64,000 bases of DNA from Celeribacter baekdonensis (GCF_900102315.1 NZ_FNBL01000013.1:1-64000), one strand, 5' to 3'; counted from the first letter of the stretch, positions 51,428-59,096 are shown. Numbers and translations: made by a program. The notes: a model not told the origin generated them from the letters alone.

Positions 51428-52152
51428 TGATCGACTCCTTTCGGCGCAACGATTGTATTGAGGGAAATGAGTTCACATTTTTCGGCCCGCAGGAGATCCG
51501 CGTAGATGGCTCTGAAAGCAGCGCGGAAACCGCGCGCATCGAGGTCAAGCGGTTTGATCATCTCTGCGATCGACATCTCGCCCGACAGGTCAGCGATGCG
51601 CTCCGCAACCAGAGCATCAGCTTCAGGATCCTCGCAGCGGCGGAAAAAGTTCAGAAGCTGTGCATTCAGGACTTCTTTGGGATGCCGGTTGCGCTCTGTG
51701 ACGAGGCACACCCCATCCGCAAAGCCTTTGGGCAGATCCCGCCGGATTGCGTGGAGCGTTTCGCGAAAGTTCAACTTCTCGGCGCGATCAGCCGGCTTGA
51801 CCGCCAAGCCAATTTTTTGCCCGTTTCGGTACTCAGCCAAAAAGTCGAAGCGATGCGTGCGTTGCCGACCGTCTAGATCGATGTAGCTCACGGGCGTCGG
51901 CTGATCGTGAAGGTTCCACAATTGCGGATCGGCCAATGCCAAAAGGCAGGTTTCACGTTCGCCTTGGCTGGCACTGATGATTTGCCGCCAATCGTTTTCT
52001 GCTGGCAGCTTCGCAAGCGTAAAGCCCCGTACCGTCTGCTTAGAGCGGGCGGGGAACATCAAGCCCGCAGTGGTCTTTGCAGGTGGACGATAGAAATCGT
52101 CATCATCATTAGACATATCTTTTGCCGTGGCCGCGGGCACAGCCCGCGCCAT
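51424..52152 (-). CDS. tnsA: TnsA-type transposon endonuclease
   Basis: A 242-residue protein with the PD-(D/E)xK nuclease core of TnsA: glutamate in GERETCLLALADPQLW (65 or 67), aspartate in THRFDFLAEYRNGQKIGLAV (Asp103) and the lysine that follows (Lys119), then the C-terminal helical domain (FFRRCEDPEADALVAERIAD). TnsA cuts the 5' ends so that transposition is cut-and-paste rather than replicative. The start at 52152 has AAGGAGG just upstream. It is the first gene of the operon and the one nearest the right end, as in Tn7. Confidence 0.85.
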   Translation of the reverse strand: MARAVPAATAKDMSNDDDDFYRPPAKTTAGLMFPARSKQTVRGFTLAKLPAENDWRQIISASQGERETCLLALADPQLWNLHDQPTPVSYIDLDGRQRTHRFDFLAEYRNGQKIGLAVKPADRAEKLNFRETLHAIRRDLPKGFADGVCLVTERNRHPKEVLNAQLLNFFRRCEDPEADALVAERIADLSGEMSIAEMIKPLDLDARGFRAAFRAIYADLLRAEKCELISLNTIVAPKGVDQ

Positions 52153-52267
52153 TCGGCCTCCTTGTTGATTGAATGCAGGAGACCCGTCCGTCAAAACGCT
52201 ACGCTCTTGACGGGTCTCTCAAGTTCGGTCATGAAGGAGGTGCAACGGGATCTATTCTATTGCACCA

Positions 52268-52298
52268 AGCCCCTTGAGAGTTGCCGCTCTCGGGGGCT
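52268..52298. terminator. Hairpin between the Ner-like gene and tnsA
   Basis: AGCCCCTTGAGAG and CTCTCGGGGGCT form a strong stem around the loop TTGCCG. On the plus strand it is followed by the T-rich TTTCCTATTCTTT; on the minus strand it lies between the Ner-like gene and tnsA, where it could end transcription of the former. No thymine tail exists on the minus strand, so the direction is uncertain. Confidence 0.45.
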
Positions 52299-52316
52299 TT
52301 CCTATTCTTTAGTTCA

Positions 52317-52553
52317 TCATTCTGACTTCTCCTTCTCGACTGGCGCAAACAAGTGTTCGGCAGGGACGCCAAGTGCATCTGCAATCGCTCGCTCGACTGT
52401 TGAGTTCTGTAATTTTCTCAGTCCAACCAGAGAAACGGTTGTACGCGAGACTCCGACCTGACGAGCGATCTCAGCCAACGAAATTCCATTGAGCCTGAGA
52501 CGCATTTTCAGCGCTTCATGAGCTTCAAAATTCTTGCGCGCATGGTTGTTCAT
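52317..52553 (-). CDS. Ner/Nlp-type HTH regulator
   Basis: 78 residues from the ATG at 52553, which has GGCGGAG upstream. Nearly the whole protein is a helix-turn-helix: KMRLRLNGISLAEIARQVGV then SRTTVSLVGLRKLQNSTVER and IADALGVPAEHLFAPVE. This is the Ner/Nlp pattern known from phage Mu, where Ner represses the transposase promoter. It lies just upstream of tnsA on the same strand and diverges from another HTH gene, so it is a plausible controller of the tns operon. Confidence 0.8.
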   Translation of the reverse strand: MNNHARKNFEAHEALKMRLRLNGISLAEIARQVGVSRTTVSLVGLRKLQNSTVERAIADALGVPAEHLFAPVEKEKSE

Positions 52554-52840
52554 GATCGTCTCCGCCAAACTCAATCGACACGCTTTGGTGCGGGCCGTGA
52601 TGAGTTTTGCATGTCAACTGATTGCCCCTTCAAGGCCAAAAAACGACGCCTCTGACGGCCTGCGCCTTAGCCTAGGCGATGCCAGCCACAAAATTTTGTA
52701 GATCAGACGCAAATTCAGCAATTGGGTCAATGGACCCTTCAAAACGACTACCCCCAATCGGGAGCACTCAAAAAAATTGCCGGCGACGAGCCGGTCACCT
52801 AGAAGTAGTGGTGCCAACTCTAGCTGAGCGGAACTCTTGG

Positions 52841-53464
52841 ATGAAAAACGCGAAAAAATTCGAATCGAAAGCGCACGAAAAGGATGCCAAGCGACTCGCG
52901 AATATCCGTGAAACTCTTGGGTGGACCCAAGAGTATCTAGCTGTATCCACTGGCATGTCTGTTGGATCCGTTGGCAACTACGAAAGAGCATTGAATGAAA
53001 TGCCGCAAAGTTACAGACGACGGATCATTGACCTTAGCGGCGCCGACCCAGCACCTCGGAACCCAAATCAGGATCCATGGTTGGTCATAAACGAAGTCAG
53101 AAATTTCCTTGGTGAAGTCGGCTTTTGTGAGAACGATCACGAAGCTCGTTCCGACACGCCGCGGCAGCCGATACCGCTCGAGCAGGATGGTAGCACCCCA
53201 AAAGGCAGATGGGCGAGGTTTAAGGCATGCGCGAAAGATTGGGCATGCGTGCGGGATGTTTCTCTGCTCACCTCCCTAACATACCTCAGCATGAAAACTT
53301 TGAGTCTGAAGATGAATTTTCAGTTCGGGGCCCCTTCAGATCAACTCGACATTGTCATGCTCATTGCCGCTGCAATTGCCGTGACCACTCCCGTTGCTTT
53401 CATTCAGGACATTCCCCGGCAGCTGGCCGCAAAGCGGGCTGACACTGCTCGCACGGCGTGCTAG
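52841..53464 (+). CDS. XRE-type HTH protein with C-terminal hydrophobic region
   Basis: About 207 residues from the ATG at 52841; the frame is open to 52679 and no clear ribosome-binding site settles the start. Residues about 15-65 are an XRE domain (LANIRETLGWTQEYLAVSTG then MSVGSVGNYERALNEMPQSY). The C-terminal part has a hydrophobic stretch (LDIVMLIAAAIAVTTPVAFI) that could be one membrane helix. It diverges from the Ner-like gene, with 287 bp between them. It may be a regulator of the transposon's genes; no function is established. Confidence 0.6.
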   Translation: MKNAKKFESKAHEKDAKRLANIRETLGWTQEYLAVSTGMSVGSVGNYERALNEMPQSYRRRIIDLSGADPAPRNPNQDPWLVINEVRNFLGEVGFCENDHEARSDTPRQPIPLEQDGSTPKGRWARFKACAKDWACVRDVSLLTSLTYLSMKTLSLKMNFQFGAPSDQLDIVMLIAAAIAVTTPVAFIQDIPRQLAAKRADTARTAC

Positions 53465-53554
53465 ACGGGGGCATGACCTGAGTTTTCCTCTCCTTTCGCG
53501 CCCCCACACGGACGTCTCCGTGGCGGTTGGTGCGCGCGTTTGAAAGGGCTACTT

Positions 53555-53839
53555 ATGGAACGTTCCAAACTCCCCCAGCTACAAGGCAGGCGCTTTGACG
53601 TCGAGACACTGCCACACAACACGCTGAAGCTTGTTCGGCAGGCGGACAATGGTCCGACCTACCTGCGCCAAAGCGGCAGGGTGGCCTATGTGGTGATGAC
53701 CGAAGAGCTTTTCGATGAGCTCTGGCCTGACAGCCAAAGGGTCTGGAGCCTCGACGAAATGCCGGACCGAGTTGATCTACTGCTGCAGAAAGGTATTCAG
53801 GAACTGCTGGCCGGTCGCTCTGACGACCGGGAGAAATAG
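53555..53839 (+). CDS. Phd/YefM-like antitoxin-type protein, copy 2
   Basis: A 94-residue protein, the paralogue of the one at 44455-44739: both contain GPTYLR, GRVAYVVMTEELFD, LWPD, QRVWSLDEMP. The start ATG at 53555 follows GAAAGGG. No toxin is adjacent. Its orientation is opposite to copy 1, so the pair flanks the transposition and regulator genes as divergent bookends. The DNA sequences have clearly diverged, so this is not a recent duplication. Confidence 0.65.
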   Translation: MERSKLPQLQGRRFDVETLPHNTLKLVRQADNGPTYLRQSGRVAYVVMTEELFDELWPDSQRVWSLDEMPDRVDLLLQKGIQELLAGRSDDREK

Positions 53840-54160
53840 AAATACCATTTGCTGGCGGGCTGTGTAAGCGTCGCGCCAGCAAGCAGAATGGCATTTCGGG
53901 TGCGAAGGAATATGGTCGGAAGGGCGGATTGCGGTCGTTCGCTGCAGGCGCGAATGGATTGGCGTCCAACGCGGATACACGCTGCTGGCGCGGCGTCACT
54001 ACTGCGGGCCAGCGGCGTTCAAGCGAAGTCGTCTTGCAGCCTGGACTGATGTTGCGCTGAGGTCTTGACAACCATTCTGGATCGAACTATTTGCTTTCTC
54101 ACGGGGACACTGTTTCCCAACCTCATAGACGGGCTAAGCATTCGGTGCTGCCCAATTTTT
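53840..54160. other. 321-bp gap with no recognised feature
   Basis: The gap lies between the convergent Phd-like gene and the 380-residue unknown gene. Short frames on both strands do not resemble proteins. No hairpin followed by a thymine run stands out. It may hold the terminators of the two converging genes. Confidence 0.4.
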
Positions 54161-55303
54161 TCAGAGGCCGCCGGATAGGAGATGCGTTGTCGCAGTTCCT
54201 GCGGCGGCCTCAATTGCTATGTCGACTTTTCGATCTGCGTAGCCCCAAAAGCCCCCGAACCAACGACGCATAATGCCTGGCTTCACTAGTTCCTCGATTT
54301 CGGTAGCGAGTTGGGCAGGGCTCAAGTCTGTTCGCCGCAGTATTTCCGACATCTCGTGGCAGGCCAATTCATCCGCCCGGTCGCCTTCGGCGGGTTCTAA
54401 ACTAGACAGTCTCTCTAGCAGTGCTTGTATCGCTGGTTCGAGCGACTTCGGTCCCGAAATTTTTCCGGACGCCACCTGACGAAGGTAAAATGAATGCGCG
54501 TAAGACAGCACCCGAATTTGGATATAGAATAGACGTGCCAACCGCTCCCTTGGCGTCTCCGCCGAAAGCGAAGCAACAGACGGTATCACCGCTACATCGA
54601 AGCTCTGAGCCTGGCTACCAGACCTCGTGAGAAAGAGCTCAAGATCATCGTTCCGAAACAATTCGCGCTTCTGCTTCTCCGGCTTTAGATTCGTTTCTCG
54701 ACCAGATCGAATGAAGATGAATGGAGCGCCAACTCCGACGTACCTGGAGCCGATATTTTCTATGTCGAAGGTGCTGAGGTCCTTAGTCCTCGTACTGCTG
54801 AGTAGCCAGCCATCTCGAAGGGCCTGCGCCGCGCCGGAAAAGGACTGAGTTAATTGCCGGTTGTCAAGCAACTCAATCCTTAGGTCGTTTTGCAACACTT
54901 GTGCGGCAAGTTCCGAAGCACTGTACTCAACCATGCCTTCGAAACAGGCTATATCGTGAATAGAGTCCTCATTCAGCCGGAAGCCTAGCTCGAAGCGGCC
55001 AGCCATGTGTCCGTCGAAATAGAAGCGCCGGTATATAGGATATGCCAAGATTGAACGCTGCAATCCTGGAACTGGTTTCAAAAAGTACTGATACGGGTAC
55101 TTAATTGCATTGTCGCAGTCGGCGTAGTAATTCTCACCGGCAAAACCGGCACCCGGCTTCGTCCTTGTGTGAATTCCCCCGAAACCACGAGCAAACTTAG
55201 CCATTGGGTCCGCTTTACCCCATGCAGGACGTTCCAAGCGCCCGGCCCTATCGCGGTGTAAGCTCCGAAAATCGGCAAACGGGAACACAACGGAAAAATA
55301 CAT
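54161..55303 (-). CDS. Unrecognised 380-residue protein paired with an HNH nuclease
   Basis: I do not recognise a family. The protein begins MYFSVVFPFADFRSLHRDRA, is soluble with no membrane segment, and has mixed alpha/beta character: an N-terminal part with many aromatic residues (YPYQYFLKPVPGLQRSILAY), a middle ELFRNDDLELFLTRSGSQAQ and an acidic helical C-terminal part (SLEPAEGDRADELACHEMSE) ending near WFGGFWGYADRKVDIA. It starts 6 bp after the HNH gene stop, so the two are almost certainly one operon. The setting beside a transposon end suggests a defence or nuclease-partner role, but that is inference. Confidence 0.7.
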   Translation of the reverse strand: MYFSVVFPFADFRSLHRDRAGRLERPAWGKADPMAKFARGFGGIHTRTKPGAGFAGENYYADCDNAIKYPYQYFLKPVPGLQRSILAYPIYRRFYFDGHMAGRFELGFRLNEDSIHDIACFEGMVEYSASELAAQVLQNDLRIELLDNRQLTQSFSGAAQALRDGWLLSSTRTKDLSTFDIENIGSRYVGVGAPFIFIRSGRETNLKPEKQKRELFRNDDLELFLTRSGSQAQSFDVAVIPSVASLSAETPRERLARLFYIQIRVLSYAHSFYLRQVASGKISGPKSLEPAIQALLERLSSLEPAEGDRADELACHEMSEILRRTDLSPAQLATEIEELVKPGIMRRWFGGFWGYADRKVDIAIEAAAGTATTHLLSGGL

Positions 55304-55309
55304 GGTGCC

Positions 55310-56047
55310 TCAACTCTCTTCGTCTTGATTGATTGAAGCGAATAGCTCCTCCAACGTCCACCATGGTCGCGCCACGTGAACCATGCGGTGGCAGTTTGCG
55401 CAGAGCAGAACTAAGTCGGCCAACTTCGTGGTTTCCCCAGCGTTGAGCTCGGACACTGGTTTGGTGTGGTGGCACTCGATGAATCCAGCGCCGCGCTCGC
55501 CGTAGACCTTCAGGAAGTCGAAACCACGGGCCTCACAGCACAAATGCCCGTGCTTCCTGAAGAAAGACGCCTTCTTACGCTTAACGATAGCCGCGTTCCG
55601 CTCGCGATAGCGGTGCAAACGTGTTAGTAACTGGCCCTCGCTGGCTTCCGTAGCATCATCATCTGGCAGAACGGGGACGCCGTTTGCCATCGCGGCGCTG
55701 GTTACATTCAAGATGTTCTCGACCATTTTTTTCAACGCTACCGGGTCTTCGGCGAATTCGTCCCAGAGGATCTGTTCCAGCTTGTTGCCCTGGGGAAGAC
55801 CCTTTGTGTCGTGCTGCGGATCACGAGAGCGGAAATTCAGCAACTTCATCGAGACACCGGAGGGGTTCCGAAAGGTATCTAATCCGGTCAATCCGAGCAC
55901 TTTGGCAACTCTGCTAATGTTGGCCGCCAGTTCCTCGACGCCTGCGCTAGTTGGCGAAAAGTAGTCGTCCCGATTGTCGATATAGTAATCCAAAGCGACG
56001 AGATGCTCGTCGCGGGTCCAATCGGGGTTGCGCTTTTTCTCGGTCAT
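55310..56047 (-). CDS. HNH endonuclease (McrA-like)
   Basis: A 245-residue protein. The C-terminal HNH motif is GAGFIECHHTKPVSELNAGE followed by LADLVLLCANCHRMVH, with the two histidines, asparagine, final histidine and the zinc cysteines CANC. The N-terminal 150 residues (DEHLVALDYYIDNRDDYFSP, NPSGVSMKLLNFRSRDPQHD) resemble the target-binding part of HNH restriction-type enzymes. It is followed at 6 bp by the 380-residue unknown gene. Likely a nuclease that restricts foreign, possibly modified, DNA. Confidence 0.82.
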   Translation of the reverse strand: MTEKKRNPDWTRDEHLVALDYYIDNRDDYFSPTSAGVEELAANISRVAKVLGLTGLDTFRNPSGVSMKLLNFRSRDPQHDTKGLPQGNKLEQILWDEFAEDPVALKKMVENILNVTSAAMANGVPVLPDDDATEASEGQLLTRLHRYRERNAAIVKRKKASFFRKHGHLCCEARGFDFLKVYGERGAGFIECHHTKPVSELNAGETTKLADLVLLCANCHRMVHVARPWWTLEELFASINQDEES

Positions 56048-56365
56048 ATCGGTATGGTTAGCCGGTCAGCGCCGATACCACCATATATTTTTGTCGCCGC
56101 TCCTCTCAAGGTTGTTAGGCAAAGGGGAGCGGTCATCTGACCCAAGGAGATGCTGTACGATGCACGGATGAGCGCTTCAACGAGCTGCAGCGCAGCATTG
56201 GGCCAGCGACTGCATGTCCGGTCTGGGCCGTGAATGCAGATTTACCGCCAAGGATATTCCTGTGGGTTCCGCGCTGCCACATGGCGAGATTGAGCCAAAA
56301 TCGACAAAAATATGAGAAGCAAAGTCTGTTCATTGAAATTTCTCTGGAATATCGTCCAGACCCGC
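56048..56365. other. 318-bp gap between the two HNH genes
   Basis: No gene is convincing; frames of 70-90 codons on both strands do not look like protein. A TGACCCAA word at about 56138-56145 resembles the transposon-end motif but stands alone. The gap probably holds the promoter of the HNH/unknown operon. Confidence 0.4.
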
Positions 56366-57157
56366 TCATTGAATTTGATATATTCCACTTTCAGCGTTGG
56401 TCGCAAAAAGTGTCCAATGGGGAAAACTCTTTGCCTGTTCTTGATCATGGAATACGCCAAGCATCACCATCGACGAATCTTGAAGCATCAGGATGAAACA
56501 TCCTATCTCGCCATTAAGTTGCCATTTATAGCCATATTGCAGTTCAGAGTTTTTCGCACCCTGCCTGAGATCTCCATAGTTGCCCAAAGCCCGTAGCAAC
56601 TCATCAGGAGACTGCTCATCCAAGACATGTGCATTGGTAAACCATTGGACCATGACCCGCGAAGTCGGCGGCAAGATTTCTCCACCGGAATGAAGATAGT
56701 AGAGTGCGTATGCTTGTTTTGCTGCCCATGGGTTAAGCCAACCTGAAAAAACCCTTTGGTCGATTTCGACTCTGGCGTAAAAATCGACTTTCCCGTCAAC
56801 TCTCAAAGGCACATCAGATGATACACCTTCCGCAATAGCTGAGAAGGCGTCAGGAGTATTGTTTTGAACACCTTGCATGAGTTTTTCCATGTATTCGTCC
56901 GGAACATCCCGGTGAACAGACGCCTGGATCAATGCGACAAGTGCAGCAACTTGATCGGCGGGACCTGATCCATTGTTGCAACGCTCACAGGCGGGCATCC
57001 TATGGGTTGCCGCAGGGACCTCTTTATTTATGAAAAAAACCTTCGGTGGTGCATGTTCAATCGTGGTAGCGGCCACCGATCCGCCACAAAGACAACACCA
57101 TGGGTTCTGTTCCAAAAAGCCCTTTATTCGGTTCTGTCTGGTTCGAGCTTCGCCCAT
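56366..57157 (-). CDS. HNH-like zinc-binding protein of unknown function
   Basis: A 263-residue protein. The first 65 residues carry an HNH-like treble-clef set: CCLCGG near 17-22, TTIEHAPPKVFF near 32-43 and MPACERCNNGSG near 54-65. The remainder (RVEIDQRVFSGWLNPWAAKQ, VMVQWFTNAHVLDEQSPDEL) is unrecognised but protein-like. It is the gene closest to the right transposon end. The start ATG at 57157 follows AAGGAA. Related proteins are usually annotated only as HNH endonucleases; activity and role are unknown. Confidence 0.65.
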   Translation of the reverse strand: MGEARTRQNRIKGFLEQNPWCCLCGGSVAATTIEHAPPKVFFINKEVPAATHRMPACERCNNGSGPADQVAALVALIQASVHRDVPDEYMEKLMQGVQNNTPDAFSAIAEGVSSDVPLRVDGKVDFYARVEIDQRVFSGWLNPWAAKQAYALYYLHSGGEILPPTSRVMVQWFTNAHVLDEQSPDELLRALGNYGDLRQGAKNSELQYGYKWQLNGEIGCFILMLQDSSMVMLGVFHDQEQAKSFPHWTLFATNAESGIYQIQ

Positions 57158-57333
57158 TGGAATTTCCTTCTTAAGGTTTTGATTTTTTTAAGCGATTTTG
57201 GTCTACGAAATTACCAGTAAAGACGGGACCAAACAATATGAGGATTTTTGCGGACAGCAGTTTCGTCCGCAGTGAGTGGCAGCTTAGGGCCGCAAGCAAC
57301 CTCAGCACGCCCATCCCATATAAAAACAAAAAC

Positions 57334-57363
57334 CGCGCCAGTTCGCTTGAACGGCGCGTTTTT
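57334..57363. terminator. Bidirectional terminator inside the right transposon end
   Basis: AAAAACCGCGCC and GGCGCGTTTTT form a stem with an A-run on one side and a T-run on the other, so it can act in both directions. It lies about 110 bp beyond the 3' end of tRNA-Arg, inside the element. It could stop transcription coming out of the tRNA gene, whose own downstream sequence was displaced by the insertion. Confidence 0.7.
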
Positions 57364-57436
57364 GAGTCTTGACGCTCGGCTATCACAAGCGCCTCAAATT
57401 GAGCGTCTGACAACCCTGTTGTGGTCCAACTATGAC

Positions 57437-57466
57437 GGTTGGGTCAGGTTCGTGTGACGTTCAATA
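57437..57466 (-). repeat. Right transposon end
   Basis: On the minus strand this reads TATTGAACGTCACACGAACC followed by TGACCCAA, matching the left end (TGTGGAACGTCACACGGAGT, TGACCCAA). The outermost three bases on the plus strand are ATA where a Tn7-type end would have ACA. It is followed on the plus strand by the target duplication AAAGA (57467-57471) and four A before the tRNA. Confidence 0.72.
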
Positions 57467-57475
57467 AAAGAAAAA

Positions 57476-57552
57476 TGGTGCACCCGAGAGGATTCGAACC
57501 TCTGACCCCCTGATTCGTAGTCAGGTACTCTATCCAGCTGAGCTACGGGTGC
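57476..57552 (-). tRNA. tRNA-Arg (anticodon ACG)
   Basis: On the minus strand the 77-nt sequence starts GCACCCGTAGCTCAGCTGGA, has the anticodon arm CCTGA-CTACGAA-TCAGG with ACG, the T-arm motif GGTTCGAATCC, the closing acceptor CGGGTGC, discriminator A and an encoded CCA (57476-57478). It decodes CGN arginine codons after A34-to-inosine editing. The Tn7-like element begins four A and the AAAGA repeat beyond its 3' end, so the tRNA itself is intact. Confidence 0.96.
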
Positions 57553-57627
57553 ACTGTGTGGGCGGATTTAGCGAGTGTTGCGCGGGGACGCAAGAGGCCA
57601 ATGCGGTTTTTTGAAAACTTATTTGGC

Positions 57628-59079
57628 TTACTCGGCGGCCTCGGCGGTTTCGGCATCGGACGCCTTCGCATCAGAGGGCGATTGTGCGTAGCCTTTTGGG
57701 AGATGGATGGCAAAGGCCGTCCCCGACGTGTCGCTGCGTTCCAGTAAGAGCCGCCCACCGTGGCCGCGCACCAGTTCGGCGGCAATCGCAAGGCCAAGCC
57801 CAAAGCCGCCCTTGCGTGCGCCGCCATGGAACGGCTGGAACAGGTGTTCGCGGGCCTTTACCGGCAGGCCCGGCCCGGTATCCGTCACGCTCAACACCCA
57901 TTCGTCATCATCCTCAAAGGCCGCCACCGAGATTTCGCCGGGCTTGCCCGTAGCAATAATCGCCTGACGGGCATTGCGCACAAGGTTTGAGAGCACGCGG
58001 TACATTTGTTCGGTGTCCGCACGGATGACCATGGTGTTGGGCACATCTTCGGCAAAGGACAGGTCGAAATCCTCAATGGTCAGCCGTTCGCCTTCGATCA
58101 CCTCGCCGACCAATTCGGCCAGACGCACACCCGCCAGCGCCGGGGCCGGTTCTTCGGCCTTGCCAAAGGCCAAGGTGGATTCGCACAGGTTGACCGCGCG
58201 TTGGATCGAATTCACCAGCTTTGGCGCAGAACGCATCACACCGGGATCTTGCGACATTTCAAGACGGTCGGTGAAGAGCTGTGCCGTGGTCAAAATATTG
58301 CGCAGATCGTGGGAGACCTTGGCAACCGCCCCGCCCAATTGCGCCAGACGTTCCTTTTGGCGCAGCGCAGAGGTCAGTTCGGTTTCCATCGCTTTCAACG
58401 CCACTTCCGCTTCGCGCAATTCAGAGACTTTGGCAGAGGGTTGAATGATCCGGCGGGCGTCTTCGGGTGCCTGGGTGTAGGAGGTCATCGCCCCGATCAC
58501 CCGTTTGATCGGCCGCACCAAAAGTGCACGCACCGCCAAGAACAACAGAAAGGCGGTGAAAAACGAAATCGCGGCGGAGAGGATCAAAATGCGCATGCCG
58601 TAGTCGATCATCGCGATGCGCAAAGGTGCTGTGGGCAGCGTCACCTCGATCAAAAGCCCGGCTTGTTTCACCGGATCGCCGATCACCCGGATCACCCGCG
58701 CTTCGGGATCAAACAGGGTGAGCATCGCGTCCCGGATCAGCTCAAATGCCCCCGCATCGCGCAGATCATAGGTGGCGTGGATTTGTTCGGGGATCGGAGA
58801 GGAGAGCACAAGTTGACGAATTTCATTGCGGCGCAACACAACGTTATAAACGCCCGCATTGGCCAACAACTCGTCTTCGAGGTCCATATCAAGACTGTCA
58901 TTGGCCAAAAGCGCCAGAGAGGCGATTTGGGCGCGCTCAAGCCGGGACAAGAGGAAATCTTCGCGAAACCGCGAAACCGAGGGCACAAAGATCATGACCT
59001 CTGCCGCCATCACAAAGATGAACGTCAACATCAGGAACCGCCCGGTCAGCGAGTTTAGAAATCGAAGAATGGCTTTCAT
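57628..59079 (-). CDS. Membrane sensor histidine kinase
   Basis: A 483-residue inner-membrane kinase. A first membrane helix at about 12-33 and a second at about 163-186 (ILILSAAISFFTAFLLFLAV) enclose a periplasmic sensor region. A HAMP-like segment follows (RPIKRVIGAMTSYTQAPEDA). The H-box is AKVSHDLRNILTTAQLF (His about 258). The ATPase has the N-box LSNLVRNARQAI, SVTDTGPGLP and KGGFGLGLAIAAEL. No response regulator is adjacent. It is the last gene of a minus-strand unit after the MerA-like flavoenzyme and ends 76 bp before the tRNA. Confidence 0.92.
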   Translation of the reverse strand: MKAILRFLNSLTGRFLMLTFIFVMAAEVMIFVPSVSRFREDFLLSRLERAQIASLALLANDSLDMDLEDELLANAGVYNVVLRRNEIRQLVLSSPIPEQIHATYDLRDAGAFELIRDAMLTLFDPEARVIRVIGDPVKQAGLLIEVTLPTAPLRIAMIDYGMRILILSAAISFFTAFLLFLAVRALLVRPIKRVIGAMTSYTQAPEDARRIIQPSAKVSELREAEVALKAMETELTSALRQKERLAQLGGAVAKVSHDLRNILTTAQLFTDRLEMSQDPGVMRSAPKLVNSIQRAVNLCESTLAFGKAEEPAPALAGVRLAELVGEVIEGERLTIEDFDLSFAEDVPNTMVIRADTEQMYRVLSNLVRNARQAIIATGKPGEISVAAFEDDDEWVLSVTDTGPGLPVKAREHLFQPFHGGARKGGFGLGLAIAAELVRGHGGRLLLERSDTSGTAFAIHLPKGYAQSPSDAKASDAETAEAAE

Positions 59080-59096
59080 CCCTTGTTAGGTGCGGA

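Larger units (their letters stand above)
23436..57466. mobile_element. Tn7-like transposon (about 34 kb) inserted next to tRNA-Arg
   Basis: Left end: TGTGGAACGTCACACGGAGT from 23436 inward. Right end, read on the minus strand from 57466 inward: TATTGAACGTCACACGAACC. Both continue with TGACCCAA. The ends are in inverted orientation and are flanked by AAAGA at 23431-23435 and at 57467-57471, a 5-bp direct repeat as expected for Tn7-family insertion. The transposition genes tnsA, tnsB, tnsC and two tniQ genes lie toward the right end and read away from it, as in Tn7. The right end sits four bases beyond the encoded CCA of tRNA-Arg(ACG). Boundaries are inferred from these features; a second left-end-like repeat at 25380 leaves an alternative left boundary. 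Confidence 0.72.

Noticed and set aside
56138-56145. TGACCCAA as an extra transposon-end site
   Set aside because: It is a single short match 1.3 kb inside the right end without the GAACGTCACACG block, so chance is likely.
57171-57413. Possible 80-residue protein inside the right end
   Set aside because: The frame overlaps the bidirectional terminator, has no ribosome-binding site and no protein-like composition.
23436-57466. Integrase-type genomic island (tyrosine recombinase at a tRNA)
   Set aside because: The island abuts a tRNA 3' end, but no tyrosine or serine integrase gene and no copy of the tRNA 3' end at the left boundary were seen. The Tn7-like ends with AAAGA repeats and the tns genes explain it better.
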